NCBI RefSeq assembly: GCF_028682635.1
Contig: NZ_JANHLK010000002.1
Coordinates: 186,001 to 250,000 of the forward strand
Length of the DNA: 64,000 nucleotides
DNA from: Pseudomonas putida
Lineage (GTDB): Bacteria; Pseudomonadota; Gammaproteobacteria; Pseudomonadales; Pseudomonadaceae
Direction of reading: 5' to 3'
The notes beneath the pieces are model-generated. The model was not told the origin of the DNA and searched no databases. It was given only the letters and a program-made list of their open reading frames with translations. Of the stretch, positions 46,513-55,128 are shown one piece after another (within the stretch, counting starts at the first letter, position 1; each line of letters begins with the position of its first letter). The position numbers and the translations under genes were made by a program.

Positions 46513-47421
46513 ATGCTGCAAAAAAGCCTGATCCGCCGTCTCGACCTGATCACCCTGCAACTGTTTGTCGCGGTCCACGAGGAGGGCACGCTCACCCGTG
46601 CTGCCGCGCGTGAGGCGATTGCGGTGTCGGCGGCGAGCAAGCGCTTGATGGAGCTGGAGGAGGCGCTGGGTATCAGCCTGTTCGTGCGCCAGGCCAAGGG
46701 CATGACGCTGACGCCGGCGGGTGAAACCTTACTGCACCATGCCCGGCAGATGTTGTTCAACGTCGAGAAAATGGGCCTGGAACTGGGGGAGCACAGCCAC
46801 GGTGTGCGCGGTTATGTACGGATGCTCGCCAATCTGTCGGCGATCATTCAATTCCTGCCGGAAGACTTGCGGGATTTTTCCGAGCGTCATCCGCAGGTCA
46901 AGACCGATCTCGAGGAACGGCCCAGTGCCGGGGTGATCCAGGGTGTCCTGGACGGTGTGGCGGATCTCGGCATCTGCTCCGCTGACAGCGACATCAAGGG
47001 CCTGCACAGCGTGCTGTATCGCCAGGACAAACTGGTGGTGTTGATGCCGCCGCATCATCCATTGGCGAGCCGGTCGAGCCTGGCGTTTGCCGATACGCTG
47101 GACAGCGATTACGTCGGGTTGCACGCCGCCAGTTCCATCAACATGCGCACCCATGCGGCGGCGCGTGAGGCGGGCAGGGTGCTGCGGGTGCGGATCCATG
47201 TGCCGGGCTTCGACGCCATGTGCCGCATGGTCCAGGCCAACATGGGGATTGGCGTTCTCCCGCAGCGGGCTTATGAATTGTTCGGTCGGGCCCTTGGGCT
47301 GGCGGCCGTGCCATTGACCGATGAGTGGTCGGATCGCGCCTTGATCGTGGTGGTGCGTGATGAGGCACTGCTGTCGCCGGTGAGCCGGATGTTGTTTGAG
47401 CATTTGCGGGGGCAACTCTGA
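46513..47421 (+). CDS. LysR-family transcriptional regulator
   Basis: The product is 302 aa from ATG 46513. The HTH is in RLDLITLQLFVAVHEEGTLTRAAAREAIAVSAASKRLMELEEALG. The effector domain carries VLYRQDKLVVLMPPHHPLA and GFDAMCRMVQANMGIGVLP. It precedes, with a REP pair and 224 bp between, the CaiB/HMG-CoA lyase genes on the same strand and may control them, though adjacency is loose. Confidence 0.87.
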   Translation: MLQKSLIRRLDLITLQLFVAVHEEGTLTRAAAREAIAVSAASKRLMELEEALGISLFVRQAKGMTLTPAGETLLHHARQMLFNVEKMGLELGEHSHGVRGYVRMLANLSAIIQFLPEDLRDFSERHPQVKTDLEERPSAGVIQGVLDGVADLGICSADSDIKGLHSVLYRQDKLVVLMPPHHPLASRSSLAFADTLDSDYVGLHAASSINMRTHAAAREAGRVLRVRIHVPGFDAMCRMVQANMGIGVLPQRAYELFGRALGLAAVPLTDEWSDRALIVVVRDEALLSPVSRMLFEHLRGQL

Positions 47422-47445
47422 GTTGTTCATTGGCCGGGCCGGCGT

Positions 47446-47512
47446 CTTCGCGAGCAAGCCCGCTCCCACAGGGAAATGCATTCCAAATGTGGGAGCGGGC
47501 TTGCTCGCGAAG
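47446..47512. repeat. REP pair, 25-bp arms
   Basis: Arms 47446-47470 and 47488-47512 (CTTCGCGAGCAAGCCCGCTC core) are exact complements, placed between the LysR gene and the CoA-transferase. Confidence 0.9.
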
Positions 47513-47645
47513 GCGGCCCTGAGGTCACGACAATCTCCCAAAGCATTCGCGTTTCGCGAACGCCCGTTGCCAACTGAAGGTTGGATTCCCAAGCTCCCTG
47601 TCCTCTAGCCTTGGCGCATATTCCAAGAACAAGAGGTACCCCGCG

Positions 47646-48839
47646 ATGACTGCCCCCTTGAGTGCGATCAAAGTGATTGAGATCGGCACGCTGATCGCCG
47701 CGCCGTTCGCCGCGCGCATGCTCGCTGAGTTCGGCGCCGAAGTGATCAAGATCGAAGCCATGGGCCAGGGTGATCCCCTGCGTAAATGGCGCAAGCTGCA
47801 CGAAGGCACCTCGCTGTGGTGGTACCTGCAATCGCGCAACAAGAAGTCCCTGGCGCTGAACCTCAAATCCGCCGAAGGCATTGAGCTGGTCAAGCAACTG
47901 GCAACCAGCGCCGACGTGCTGATCGAAAACCTGCGTCCCGGCGCCCTGGAAAAACTCGGCCTCGGTTGGGACGTGCTGCACGCCCTCAACCCCAACCTGA
48001 CCCTGGTGCGGATTTCCGGTTACGGCCAGACCGGTCCGTACCGTGATCGTCCGGGTTTCGGTGCCATAGGCGAGGCCATGGGCGGCATCCGCTACACCAC
48101 CGGCACCCCCGGTTCGCCACCGGCGCGGGTGGGCGTCAGCCTCGGCGATTCCCTGGCCTCGCTGCACGCCGTGATCGGCGCGTTGATGTCGCTGCTGCGG
48201 GTCAAGACCGGGCAGGGCGGTGGACAGATCGTCGATGTGTCGCTGGCCGAAAGCGTGTTCAACGTCATGGAAAGCCTGGTGCCGGAATACGACATGCTCG
48301 GCCATGTGCGTGAGCGCAGCGGCGGTGCCTTGCCGGGCATCGCACCCTCCAACACTTACCTCACGGCCGATGGTGCCTACGTGGTGATCGCCGGCAACAG
48401 CGACCCGATCTACAAGCGCCTGATGTTGACCATCGGCCGCCAGGACCTGGCCGAAGCCCCCGAATTCGCCCATAACGACGGCCGTGCGGCCAAGAGCAAC
48501 CTGCTCGATGCGGCGATCACCCACTGGACCAGCAGCCTGCCGATCAACGACGTACTGGCAGCGCTGGAAGCCGCCGAAGTGCCGGCCGGACGTATCTATT
48601 CGGTGGCCGACATCGTCGCCGATCCGCATTATCAGGCGCGGGACATGCTGCTCAATGCCGAACTGCCGGGCGGCGCCACGGTGAAGATGCCGGGCATCGT
48701 GCCGAAATTGTCGGAGACCCCCGGTGGCGTCAACTGGTCGGGCCCGGGACTGGGCCAGCACACCGACGGCATCCTTGCTCAACTGGGCCTCACCGTGGCG
48801 GACATCGAACGCCTGAAAGTCGAAGGAGTGGTGCAATGA
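47646..48839 (+). CDS. CaiB/BaiF-family CoA-transferase
   Basis: The product is 397 aa, a class III CoA-transferase. It begins LSAIKVIEIGTLIAAPFAARMLAEFGAEVIKIE, and the catalytic Asp is expected in the VSLAESVFNVMES region. It overlaps the next gene (HMG-CoA lyase) by 4 bp, so it likely activates a dicarboxylate, such as 3-hydroxy-3-methylglutarate, that the lyase then cleaves. Succinyl-CoA or acetyl-CoA would be the donor. Confidence 0.85.
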   Translation: MTAPLSAIKVIEIGTLIAAPFAARMLAEFGAEVIKIEAMGQGDPLRKWRKLHEGTSLWWYLQSRNKKSLALNLKSAEGIELVKQLATSADVLIENLRPGALEKLGLGWDVLHALNPNLTLVRISGYGQTGPYRDRPGFGAIGEAMGGIRYTTGTPGSPPARVGVSLGDSLASLHAVIGALMSLLRVKTGQGGGQIVDVSLAESVFNVMESLVPEYDMLGHVRERSGGALPGIAPSNTYLTADGAYVVIAGNSDPIYKRLMLTIGRQDLAEAPEFAHNDGRAAKSNLLDAAITHWTSSLPINDVLAALEAAEVPAGRIYSVADIVADPHYQARDMLLNAELPGGATVKMPGIVPKLSETPGGVNWSGPGLGQHTDGILAQLGLTVADIERLKVEGVVQ

Positions 48840-49762
48840 TCACTGATTATTCCGAGCGCCTGATCGTCCAGGAAGTCTCCCCGCGCGACGGTTTGCAGAT
48901 CGAGCCGACCTGGGTGGAAACCGTCGACAAGATCGCGCTCATCAATCAACTGTCGCTGGCCGGGTTCAGCCGTATCGAGGCCGGCTCGTTCGTGTCGCCC
49001 AAGGCCATACCGGCATTGCGCGACGGAGAGTTGGTGTTCAAGGGCATCAGCCGCCAACCGGGGGTGATCTATGTCGCGCTGATCCCCAATCTCAAGGGTG
49101 CGCAACGGGCACTGGCCTGTAGTGCCGATGAATTGAACCTGGTGATGTCCGCCAGCCAGACCCACAACCTGGCGAACATGCGCATGCGCTGCGAAGACTC
49201 GTTGGCGGCGTTTGGCGAGATCGTCCAGTTTGCGCAGGGCACGCCGGTTCGCCTGAACGCGAGCATCGCCACCACTTTTGGTTGCCCGTTCGAAGGCAAG
49301 ATCGATGAGGACCGGGTGTTGCAAATCGTCGAGGCCTATCAGGAGCTCGGCATCCAGGGCATCACCCTGGCCGATACCACCGGCATGGCCAATCCGCGGC
49401 AGGTCGAGCGCCTGGTGCGGCGGGTGTTGCAGCGGGTATCACCAGCGGACCTGACCCTGCACTTCCACAACACCCGCGGCCTGGGCCTGTGCAACGTGCT
49501 GGCCGCCTACGAGGCCGGCGCCCGACGTTTCGACGCGGCGCTGGGTGGTCTTGGCGGCTGCCCGTTTGCGCCGGGTGCTTCGGGGAATATCTGTACTGAA
49601 GACCTGGTGAACCTGTGCGATGAAATCGGCATAACGACCGGCATCGACCTGCCGCTGTTGCTCAAGCTGTCCCGAGGATTGCCGGCGCTGCTCGGCCACG
49701 AAGTGCCGGGCCAGCTGGCCAAGGCCGGACGCAATTGCGACCTGCACCCCGTGCCCTCCTGA
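48836..49762 (+). CDS. Hydroxymethylglutaryl-CoA lyase
   Basis: The product is 308 aa. HMG-CoA lyase features are VQEVSPRDGLQIEPTWV (catalytic Arg and metal-binding Asp), TTFGCPFEGKI, and the signature GGLGGCPFAPGASGNICTED with the active-site Cys. It converts HMG-CoA to acetyl-CoA and acetoacetate. This copy sits in a transporter-linked unit rather than a leucine-degradation operon (no liu genes nearby), so it likely serves catabolism of an external dicarboxylate. Confidence 0.9.
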   Translation: MITDYSERLIVQEVSPRDGLQIEPTWVETVDKIALINQLSLAGFSRIEAGSFVSPKAIPALRDGELVFKGISRQPGVIYVALIPNLKGAQRALACSADELNLVMSASQTHNLANMRMRCEDSLAAFGEIVQFAQGTPVRLNASIATTFGCPFEGKIDEDRVLQIVEAYQELGIQGITLADTTGMANPRQVERLVRRVLQRVSPADLTLHFHNTRGLGLCNVLAAYEAGARRFDAALGGLGGCPFAPGASGNICTEDLVNLCDEIGITTGIDLPLLLKLSRGLPALLGHEVPGQLAKAGRNCDLHPVPS

Positions 49763-49772
49763 CCACCGCGAA

Positions 49773-49864
49773 CCTGTAGGAGCTGGCTTGCCAGCGATGA
49801 GGCCCGTCCAGTCAAAATCAATGTCGACTGACCCACCACATCGCCAGCAAGCCGGCTCCTACAG
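49773..49864. repeat. REP pair, imperfect arms
   Basis: CTGTAGGAGCTGGCTTGCCA at 49774 faces TCGCCAGCAAGCCGGCTCCT before 49864, with a few mismatches. It lies between the lyase and MFS genes. Confidence 0.85.
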
Positions 49865-49935
49865 AAGAACATCGTCACCAACCAGACAACAAAAACAATC
49901 GGACACCCCAAGGGCAGTCCGCCTGGAGAACCGCA

Positions 49936-51267
49936 ATGAGCCTCAATGCACTGGAGGCCGGGGCGAGCCCGGCCGTTAGCCACGATGAAGAAAAAGCCCT
50001 GGTCAGCAAGGTCGCCTGGCGCTTGATGCCGCTGATCATGGTCTGCTACCTGTTCGCGTTTTTCGACCGCATCAACATCAGCTTCGCCAAGTTTCAGTTG
50101 CAGGCCGACCTGAGCCTGAGCGACACCGCCTACGGCCTCGGCGCCGGGTTGTTCGTGGTCGGTTATGTGATTTTCGAAGTGCCGAGCAACATGATGCTGT
50201 ACAAGGTCGGCGCCCGTCGCTGGATCGCCCGGATCATGATGTCCTGGGGCCTGGCCACCGCGCTCATGGTCTTCGTCAACAGCGAATGGCAGTTCTACAC
50301 CCTGCGTTTCGTGATCGGCGCGATGGAGGCGGGTTTTGCCCCGGGCGTGTTGTATTACCTGACGCTGTGGTTCCCGCAGCACTATCGCGGGCGCATCACC
50401 TCGATGCTGTTCCTGTCCTCGGCCTTCGCCGGCCTGGTTGGCGCACCGTTCTCCGGATTGGTGCTGCAACACCTCGATGGCTTCCTGGACATGCGTGGCT
50501 GGCACTGGTTGTTCCTGCTCGGTGGCGTACCGTGCATCGGCCTCGGCCTGCTGGTGCTGACCTTGCTCAAGGACCGCATCGAAGACGCCCATTGGCTGAC
50601 CCCGTCGGAGAAGACCCTGCTGGCCAGCCGCATCGCCCACCATGAACCGCACAAGAGTGGCGGCTCGCTGCTCGCCGCGCTGCGGATTCCGGGCTTCCTG
50701 ACCCTCGGCCTGATCTACTTCCTGATCCAGGTGGCGTCCTACGGCCTGAACTTCTGGGCGCCGCAACTGATCCGCAGCGCGGGTACCGAGAGCCCGGTGA
50801 TGATCGGCCTGCTGACGGCCATCCCGTACATCTGCGGCGCCATCAGCATGGTGGTGATCGGGCGCCTGTCCGATGCCTCTGGCGAGCGACGCAAGTTTGT
50901 CGCCGGTCTGGTCGCCGTCGGCGCAATTGGGTTCTTCTGTGCCGGTATCTTCGCCAACCACACGACCTTCCTGATCGTCGCCCTGGGCTTGCTCGGTGCC
51001 GGCATCATCGCCTCCATCCCGAGCTTCTGGACCCTGCCGCCGAAACTGCTGGCCGGTGCCGGCGCAGGTGCGGCGGGCGGGATCGCGGTGATCAACACCC
51101 TGGGGCAGTTCGGTGGCATCGTCAGCCCGGTCATGGTCGGACGGATCAAGGACCTGACCGGCAGCACCACACCGGCACTGTACGTCATCGGTGTCTGCGC
51201 GCTGATCGCCGTGGCGCTGTTGCTCTGGGGCCTGCCGCAGAAGCTGCGCACCCTCGACAAGTTTTAA
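49936..51267 (+). CDS. MFS permease, anion:cation symporter (ACS) family
   Basis: The product is 443 aa. It has twelve hydrophobic segments with RINISFAKFQLQADL and GYVIFEVPSNMMLYKVGARRWIARIMMSWGLAT, the signature of phthalate/tartrate-type ACS permeases. Long cytoplasmic loop and C-terminal helices are normal. Position behind the CoA-transferase and lyase suggests that it imports their dicarboxylate substrate. Confidence 0.87.
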   Translation: MSLNALEAGASPAVSHDEEKALVSKVAWRLMPLIMVCYLFAFFDRINISFAKFQLQADLSLSDTAYGLGAGLFVVGYVIFEVPSNMMLYKVGARRWIARIMMSWGLATALMVFVNSEWQFYTLRFVIGAMEAGFAPGVLYYLTLWFPQHYRGRITSMLFLSSAFAGLVGAPFSGLVLQHLDGFLDMRGWHWLFLLGGVPCIGLGLLVLTLLKDRIEDAHWLTPSEKTLLASRIAHHEPHKSGGSLLAALRIPGFLTLGLIYFLIQVASYGLNFWAPQLIRSAGTESPVMIGLLTAIPYICGAISMVVIGRLSDASGERRKFVAGLVAVGAIGFFCAGIFANHTTFLIVALGLLGAGIIASIPSFWTLPPKLLAGAGAGAAGGIAVINTLGQFGGIVSPVMVGRIKDLTGSTTPALYVIGVCALIAVALLLWGLPQKLRTLDKF

Positions 51268-51307
51268 CGATTCGCAGGCTACGGCAGCACCCACAAGGAC
51301 CACGCAT

Positions 51308-51338
51308 CCTTGTAGCTGCCGCAGGCTGCGATCTTTTG
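51308..51338. repeat. REP arm after the MFS gene
   Basis: TTGTAGCTGCCGCAGGCTGCGATCTTTT follows a short partial arm (cgcaggctacggcagc, 51276-51291). The pair is degraded compared with the other copies. Confidence 0.75.
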
Positions 51339-51342
51339 ATCC

Positions 51343-51831
51343 TCAAGACGTCGCAGTCATCGCTTTTCCAGCCGAATCACCAAACTGAATCAACACCACA
51401 CCGCCGATCAACAACACCGCCCCCAACAGCTTGGGCAATGTCACCTGCCGCTCCACCAACCCAAACCACCCGAAGTGATCCAGCAGCAGCGACGCCACCA
51501 CTTGCCCCGCCAGCGCCAACGCCATGAACCCTGAAGCGCCTAGCCTGGGCAGCAACACCAGCGCCAACGAAATAAAACACACCCCAAACGCCCCGCCAGC
51601 CCACATCCACATCGGCGCCCTGGCGATGAACGCCAGCGATGGCAACGGCAAGCGCATTGCCAGCATGATCGGCAGCAACACCAAAATGCTCACCACCAAT
51701 GAAGCGAGGGTCGCCCACAACGGATGACCCAGGCCGCGCCCGAGATTGACATTGATCGCACTCTGAAACGGCACTACCGCACCGGCGAACGCGGCAAGCA
51801 GCAACAGGCCCGCCCAATGCAACGTACTCAT
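51343..51831 (-). CDS. YdcZ-type (DUF606/DMT) membrane protein
   Basis: The product is 162 aa from ATG 51831, chosen because GGAG is seven bases upstream; an ATG two codons earlier sits too close to it. Five hydrophobic segments. The VPFQSAINVNLGRGLGHPLWATLASLVVSI start is typical of DUF606 half-transporters. Substrate unknown. It is divergent from a LysR gene by 77 bp and may be its target. Confidence 0.83.
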   Translation of the reverse strand: MSTLHWAGLLLLAAFAGAVVPFQSAINVNLGRGLGHPLWATLASLVVSILVLLPIMLAMRLPLPSLAFIARAPMWMWAGGAFGVCFISLALVLLPRLGASGFMALALAGQVVASLLLDHFGWFGLVERQVTLPKLLGAVLLIGGVVLIQFGDSAGKAMTATS

Positions 51832-51908
51832 GGTCATTCTCCAACAGGTTTTGCTGGACTCTAGAGTATTCGTCGCGCAGATTTAAATTCCGTTTTACTA
51901 TCCAGAAC

Positions 51909-52862
51909 ATGCATCAGATGAATGATCTGCGCCGCATCGATCTCAACCTGCTGGTGATCCTCGACGCCTTGCTCAACGAGCAACATGTGACCCGTGCGGC
52001 CGAGCGCCTGCACCTGAGCCAGCCTGCCGTCAGCCATGCATTGGCGCGGCTGCGTGATCTGCTCGACGACCCGCTGCTGGTGCGCGCCGGCGCCAGCCTG
52101 GTGCCGACGCCAAGAGCGCTGGAGTTGACGGCGCCGCTGGCCGAGGCCCTGGCCCAGGTGCAGTCGCTGCTGGCTCCGAACACCTTCGATCCGGCCACGG
52201 CCAAACGAACCTTTCGCCTGGCGATGTCCGATTACGGCGCCGCCATCGTCCTGCCAGGGTTGATCCGTACGCTGCGTCGCGAAGCGCCTGGCATCGACCT
52301 GCAAATCAGTCATGGCAGCCGTGAAGGCATGCTCGATGGAGTCCTCAACGGCGATATCGATGTCGCCGCCGGGGTGTTTCCGGAAATTCCCAACGAGCTG
52401 CGCAGCACGGCGCTGTTCGAGGAACACTACGCCTGCCTGGTGGACCGCCACAGCCTCCCCGCTGACGCTGTCCTCGACCTGCCGAGCTACCTGGTGCGGC
52501 CCCATGTGCTGCTGGAAATGCGCGGCAGCGGCACCCCGGAAATCGAACGAGCCCTGACCACCTTGCGCGAGCGCCGTCGCGTCGCGATCAGCCTGCCGCA
52601 CTGGAGCGTCGCGCCGCAATTCATCAGCGGCACCGACCTGATCCTCACCGTCGCTTCCCGGGGTTTGCGCGACATCGACGAGTCGTCGTTGATCGTCATC
52701 CCGCCACCGTTTCACATTCCGTCGTTCACCTTTGTCCTGGTGTGGCACAAGCGGCGAGGCGGGGATCAGGCCCTGAACTGGTTGAATGCACAAATCGAGC
52801 GCGCCGCAGGTGATATAGACTGGCGCCCATTCAGCAAAACAACTCATAAGGACTCCCCATGA
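51909..52862 (+). CDS. LysR-family transcriptional regulator (NodD/PcpR-like)
   Basis: The product is 317 aa; ATG 51918 (MNDLRRIDLN) is equally plausible as start, since no ribosome-binding site favours either. The HTH is RIDLNLLVILDALLNEQHVTRAAERLHLSQPAVSHALARLRDLL. The effector domain begins RTFRLAMSDYGAAIVLP, typical of the NodD/LinR branch. The stop overlaps the LysE start by 4 bp (ATGA). Likely targets are the divergent YdcZ gene and lysE. Confidence 0.88.
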   Translation: MHQMNDLRRIDLNLLVILDALLNEQHVTRAAERLHLSQPAVSHALARLRDLLDDPLLVRAGASLVPTPRALELTAPLAEALAQVQSLLAPNTFDPATAKRTFRLAMSDYGAAIVLPGLIRTLRREAPGIDLQISHGSREGMLDGVLNGDIDVAAGVFPEIPNELRSTALFEEHYACLVDRHSLPADAVLDLPSYLVRPHVLLEMRGSGTPEIERALTTLRERRRVAISLPHWSVAPQFISGTDLILTVASRGLRDIDESSLIVIPPPFHIPSFTFVLVWHKRRGGDQALNWLNAQIERAAGDIDWRPFSKTTHKDSP

Positions 52863-53497
52863 CCCCCTCACTGCTAATGGCCGTTCTCGCCTCGGGCTTC
52901 ATTTATGGCATCACGCCAGGGCCGGGCGTATTGGCGGTGTTCGGTATCGGCGCGGCGCACGGGCGCCGGGCAGGAGCGGGGTTTCTCTGCGGGCATTTGT
53001 TGGGCGACGTGGTCTGGTGCAGCACCGCGCTGGTGGCGATCGTCGGTGCGCGGGAAATCGGCAGCACCGCGTTCGATGTGCTGGGCGTGCTTAGCGGGCT
53101 CTACCTGTTCTGGCTCGGCTGGCGTGCGGTGCGCGCGCGTCAACGGGGTGTCGAGGCGCCGCAGGGGCCGGCGCGGCGGCCGTTCTGGCACGGCATTCTG
53201 TTTGGCCTGACCAATCCGAAAGCCTACCCGGTGGCTGTGGCCACTTTCACGGCGCTATTGTCCAGCCGGGCAGAGTTGCTGACCTGGTCGATGTTGCCGT
53301 GGCTGATCGTGTTGAGCTTCGTCGGCGGCCTGATGGCCTACGCTATCCTCATCGGCATCGTCGGTGCGCGCCAGGTACGCACCTTGTATCAACGCCATGA
53401 GTTGGCTATCACCCGCTTGTGCGGGGTAATGTTCATCGGTTTTGCCATCAACGCCTTGGCGCATGCACTGCCTGGGCTGGTGACGAACAAGGCTTGA
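52859..53497 (+). CDS. LysE/RhtB-family exporter
   Basis: The product is 212 aa with about six hydrophobic segments. Family marks are GFIYGITPGPGVLAVFGIGAAHGRRAG at the start and FGLTNPKAYPVAVATFTALL in the middle. Such carriers export amino acids or their analogues. It is co-translated with the upstream LysR gene. Confidence 0.87.
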   Translation: MTPSLLMAVLASGFIYGITPGPGVLAVFGIGAAHGRRAGAGFLCGHLLGDVVWCSTALVAIVGAREIGSTAFDVLGVLSGLYLFWLGWRAVRARQRGVEAPQGPARRPFWHGILFGLTNPKAYPVAVATFTALLSSRAELLTWSMLPWLIVLSFVGGLMAYAILIGIVGARQVRTLYQRHELAITRLCGVMFIGFAINALAHALPGLVTNKA

Positions 53498-53657
53498 CGC
53501 TGGACGTAGGGACGCGTCAGTTGCACTGCGACTCGTCTGAAAATTTCGCCACCGTTCGTCGAGACGATTCCAGGTTTTCTAAACCTTTTGATGCGCGCAA
53601 ATTCAGATTCTATGCGGGCTACAGCTCGCCGAGATCATCATCAAGAGGTAGAGAATC

Positions 53658-53813
53658 ATGCCTAACTCAAGAAACTCGAACTCGGGAAACTTCGCCAATG
53701 ATCGAACGAAGGCGTCTGAAGCCGGTCGCAAAGGTGGGAAAACCACTACCACGACCGTCGATAAAGAGCCTACGAAACCGATGGGCCGCAAGCCTGGACA
53801 GAAGTCCAAGTAA
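53658..53813 (+). CDS. KGG-motif stress peptide (con-10/GsiB-like)
   Basis: This is a 51-aa open frame below usual ORF-length limits. Residues 10-27 read GNFANDRTKASEAGRKGG, the KGG repeat of con-10/YciG stress proteins. The rest is hydrophilic, Thr/Lys/Pro rich (TVDKEPTKPMGRKPGQKSK). AGAGG (53646 on) precedes the ATG. Family members accumulate in stationary phase or during desiccation, often under RpoS. A strong intrinsic terminator follows. Confidence 0.85.
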   Translation: MPNSRNSNSGNFANDRTKASEAGRKGGKTTTTTVDKEPTKPMGRKPGQKSK

Positions 53814-53840
53814 TCGATGCAGGTGGTTTTGATCGAGAAG

Positions 53841-53868
53841 CGGGAGCGAAAGCTCCCGTTTGAATTTT
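53841..53868 (+). terminator. Intrinsic terminator of the KGG gene
   Basis: CGGGAGC-GAAA-GCTCCCG is a perfect 7-bp stem with a tetraloop, followed by TTTGAATTTTT. Confidence 0.85.
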
Positions 53869-53887
53869 TACCGAGGAGGGCGCGACC

Positions 53888-54391
53888 ATGAACCGCATGG
53901 CCACCCGATTACGCAATGGCGGCCTGGCCGCATTACTGGGCCTGTGTGCCACCAGCGCCTTCGCCCAGAGCCCCACCGAATTCATCAACGATGCGTCGGC
54001 CCAGGGCATTGCCGACATCGAAGCCAGTCGCCTGGCGCACCAGAAGTCCGAGTCCAAGGAGGTCAAGGACTACACCATCGTGGTGATCAACGATCGCACC
54101 ACCGCCAACCAGCATCTGGCGAAAATCGCCAAGCAACTGGATCTGCCGGTGGCACCGCGCGAAGAGGTGGTGGAAAAAGCCAAGGCCCTGATGCCGCCAG
54201 TCTCGGAAGGTGTGTCCTTCGATGAGGCTTACGCGGCCAGTCAGGTCAAGACCACCGAGCAAGCCATCGAGCAGCTCGAGCAAACGGCGCAGACCACCGA
54301 CGTGCCGCAGATCAAGGCGTTCGCTGAAGAGACCCTGCCAAAGCTGCAAAATCACCTGCAGATGGCCAGGGCCCTGCAAGCCAGTCGCTGA
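53888..54391 (+). CDS. Exported DUF4142 protein
   Basis: The product is 167 aa. A signal peptide ends at AFAQ, about residue 27. The DUF4142 domain is ferritin-like in its helical pattern (FINDASAQGIADIEASRLAHQKSESKEVKDYTIVVINDRTTAN), with further helices to the end. GAGGAGG precedes the ATG. Function unknown; homologues are common near stress genes, in keeping with the neighbouring KGG peptide. Confidence 0.87.
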   Translation: MNRMATRLRNGGLAALLGLCATSAFAQSPTEFINDASAQGIADIEASRLAHQKSESKEVKDYTIVVINDRTTANQHLAKIAKQLDLPVAPREEVVEKAKALMPPVSEGVSFDEAYAASQVKTTEQAIEQLEQTAQTTDVPQIKAFAEETLPKLQNHLQMARALQASR

Positions 54392-54402
54392 CCCTTCGCA
54401 TG

Positions 54403-54427
54403 CGCGGGTGACCTTGGGTCACCCGCG
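54403..54427. terminator. Hairpin between convergent DUF4142 and iron-permease-like genes
   Basis: CGCGGGTGACC-TTG-GGTCACCCGCG is a perfect 11-bp stem, followed on the plus strand by TAACATTTAT. It can serve both converging genes. Confidence 0.75.
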
Positions 54428-54436
54428 TAACATTTA

Positions 54437-54847
54437 TCAGCATTTATTCAGATCCTGTTTACCTTTCTCCTGGACCACGGTGCCGTCGATGGAAATGGTC
54501 TGGCCTTCGCCGAGGCTGCGGTAGTGTTTTCTCAAGGCTTCCAGCTCCTTGAGGTCCAGCGCCTCGAGCCCGAGCATCGCGTTCTGCGCCTCTTTCGTTA
54601 CCCGCAGCAACTCATCGACCTTCAGATGCAGGATGTCCGTGTCGCGGTTCTGGGTGTTCTGGATCAGGAACACCATCAGGAAGGTGATGATGGTGGTCGA
54701 GGTGTTGATGACCAGCTGCCAGGTATCGTTGAAACCGAAAATCGGCCCACTTAACCCCCACACTAAAATCAGGATAATCGCCCCGAGGAACGTCGTGGGG
54801 CTGCCGGTCCAGAGAGCCAGTTTCTGGGCGATTTTTGCGAATTTCAT
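54437..54847 (-). CDS. Low-affinity iron permease-family membrane protein
   Basis: The product is 136 aa. Two transmembrane segments (TTFLGAIILILVWGLSGPIFGFN and VINTSTTIITFLMVFLIQNTQNRD) are followed by a cytoplasmic helix (TDILHLKVDELLRVTKEAQNAMLGLE). This matches the bacterial branch of the Iron_permease family, whose transport function in bacteria is uncertain. Alone on its strand. Confidence 0.82.
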   Translation of the reverse strand: MKFAKIAQKLALWTGSPTTFLGAIILILVWGLSGPIFGFNDTWQLVINTSTTIITFLMVFLIQNTQNRDTDILHLKVDELLRVTKEAQNAMLGLEALDLKELEALRKHYRSLGEGQTISIDGTVVQEKGKQDLNKC

Positions 54848-55128
54848 GGCCGTTTTCCTTATTGGGGATGCACCTGAAATTCAGACATCGGTGGCGAGAT
54901 GAAAATTCGGCTTTTTACCCGCTCCAATGGAAAATCCCGTAGGCGTCCTCATAACCGACCAATCTCCGCGGCCGCAACCAATCCACTGTAGGAGCTGGCT
55001 TGCCAGCGAAGGCGGCGGAAAGACTACCGCAATGTTCAAGGTGCAATAGAGCACCACCCACCAGTCGATGTATCGTAGCGAACCCGTTGTCAGCCAAGCC
55101 CCAGACAACGCACCAACAGGAGAACGCA

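Noticed and set aside
2811-51338. REP arrays as a possible CRISPR
   Set aside because: Repeats occur as single inverted pairs far apart, not as regularly spaced direct repeats with spacers, and no cas gene is present.
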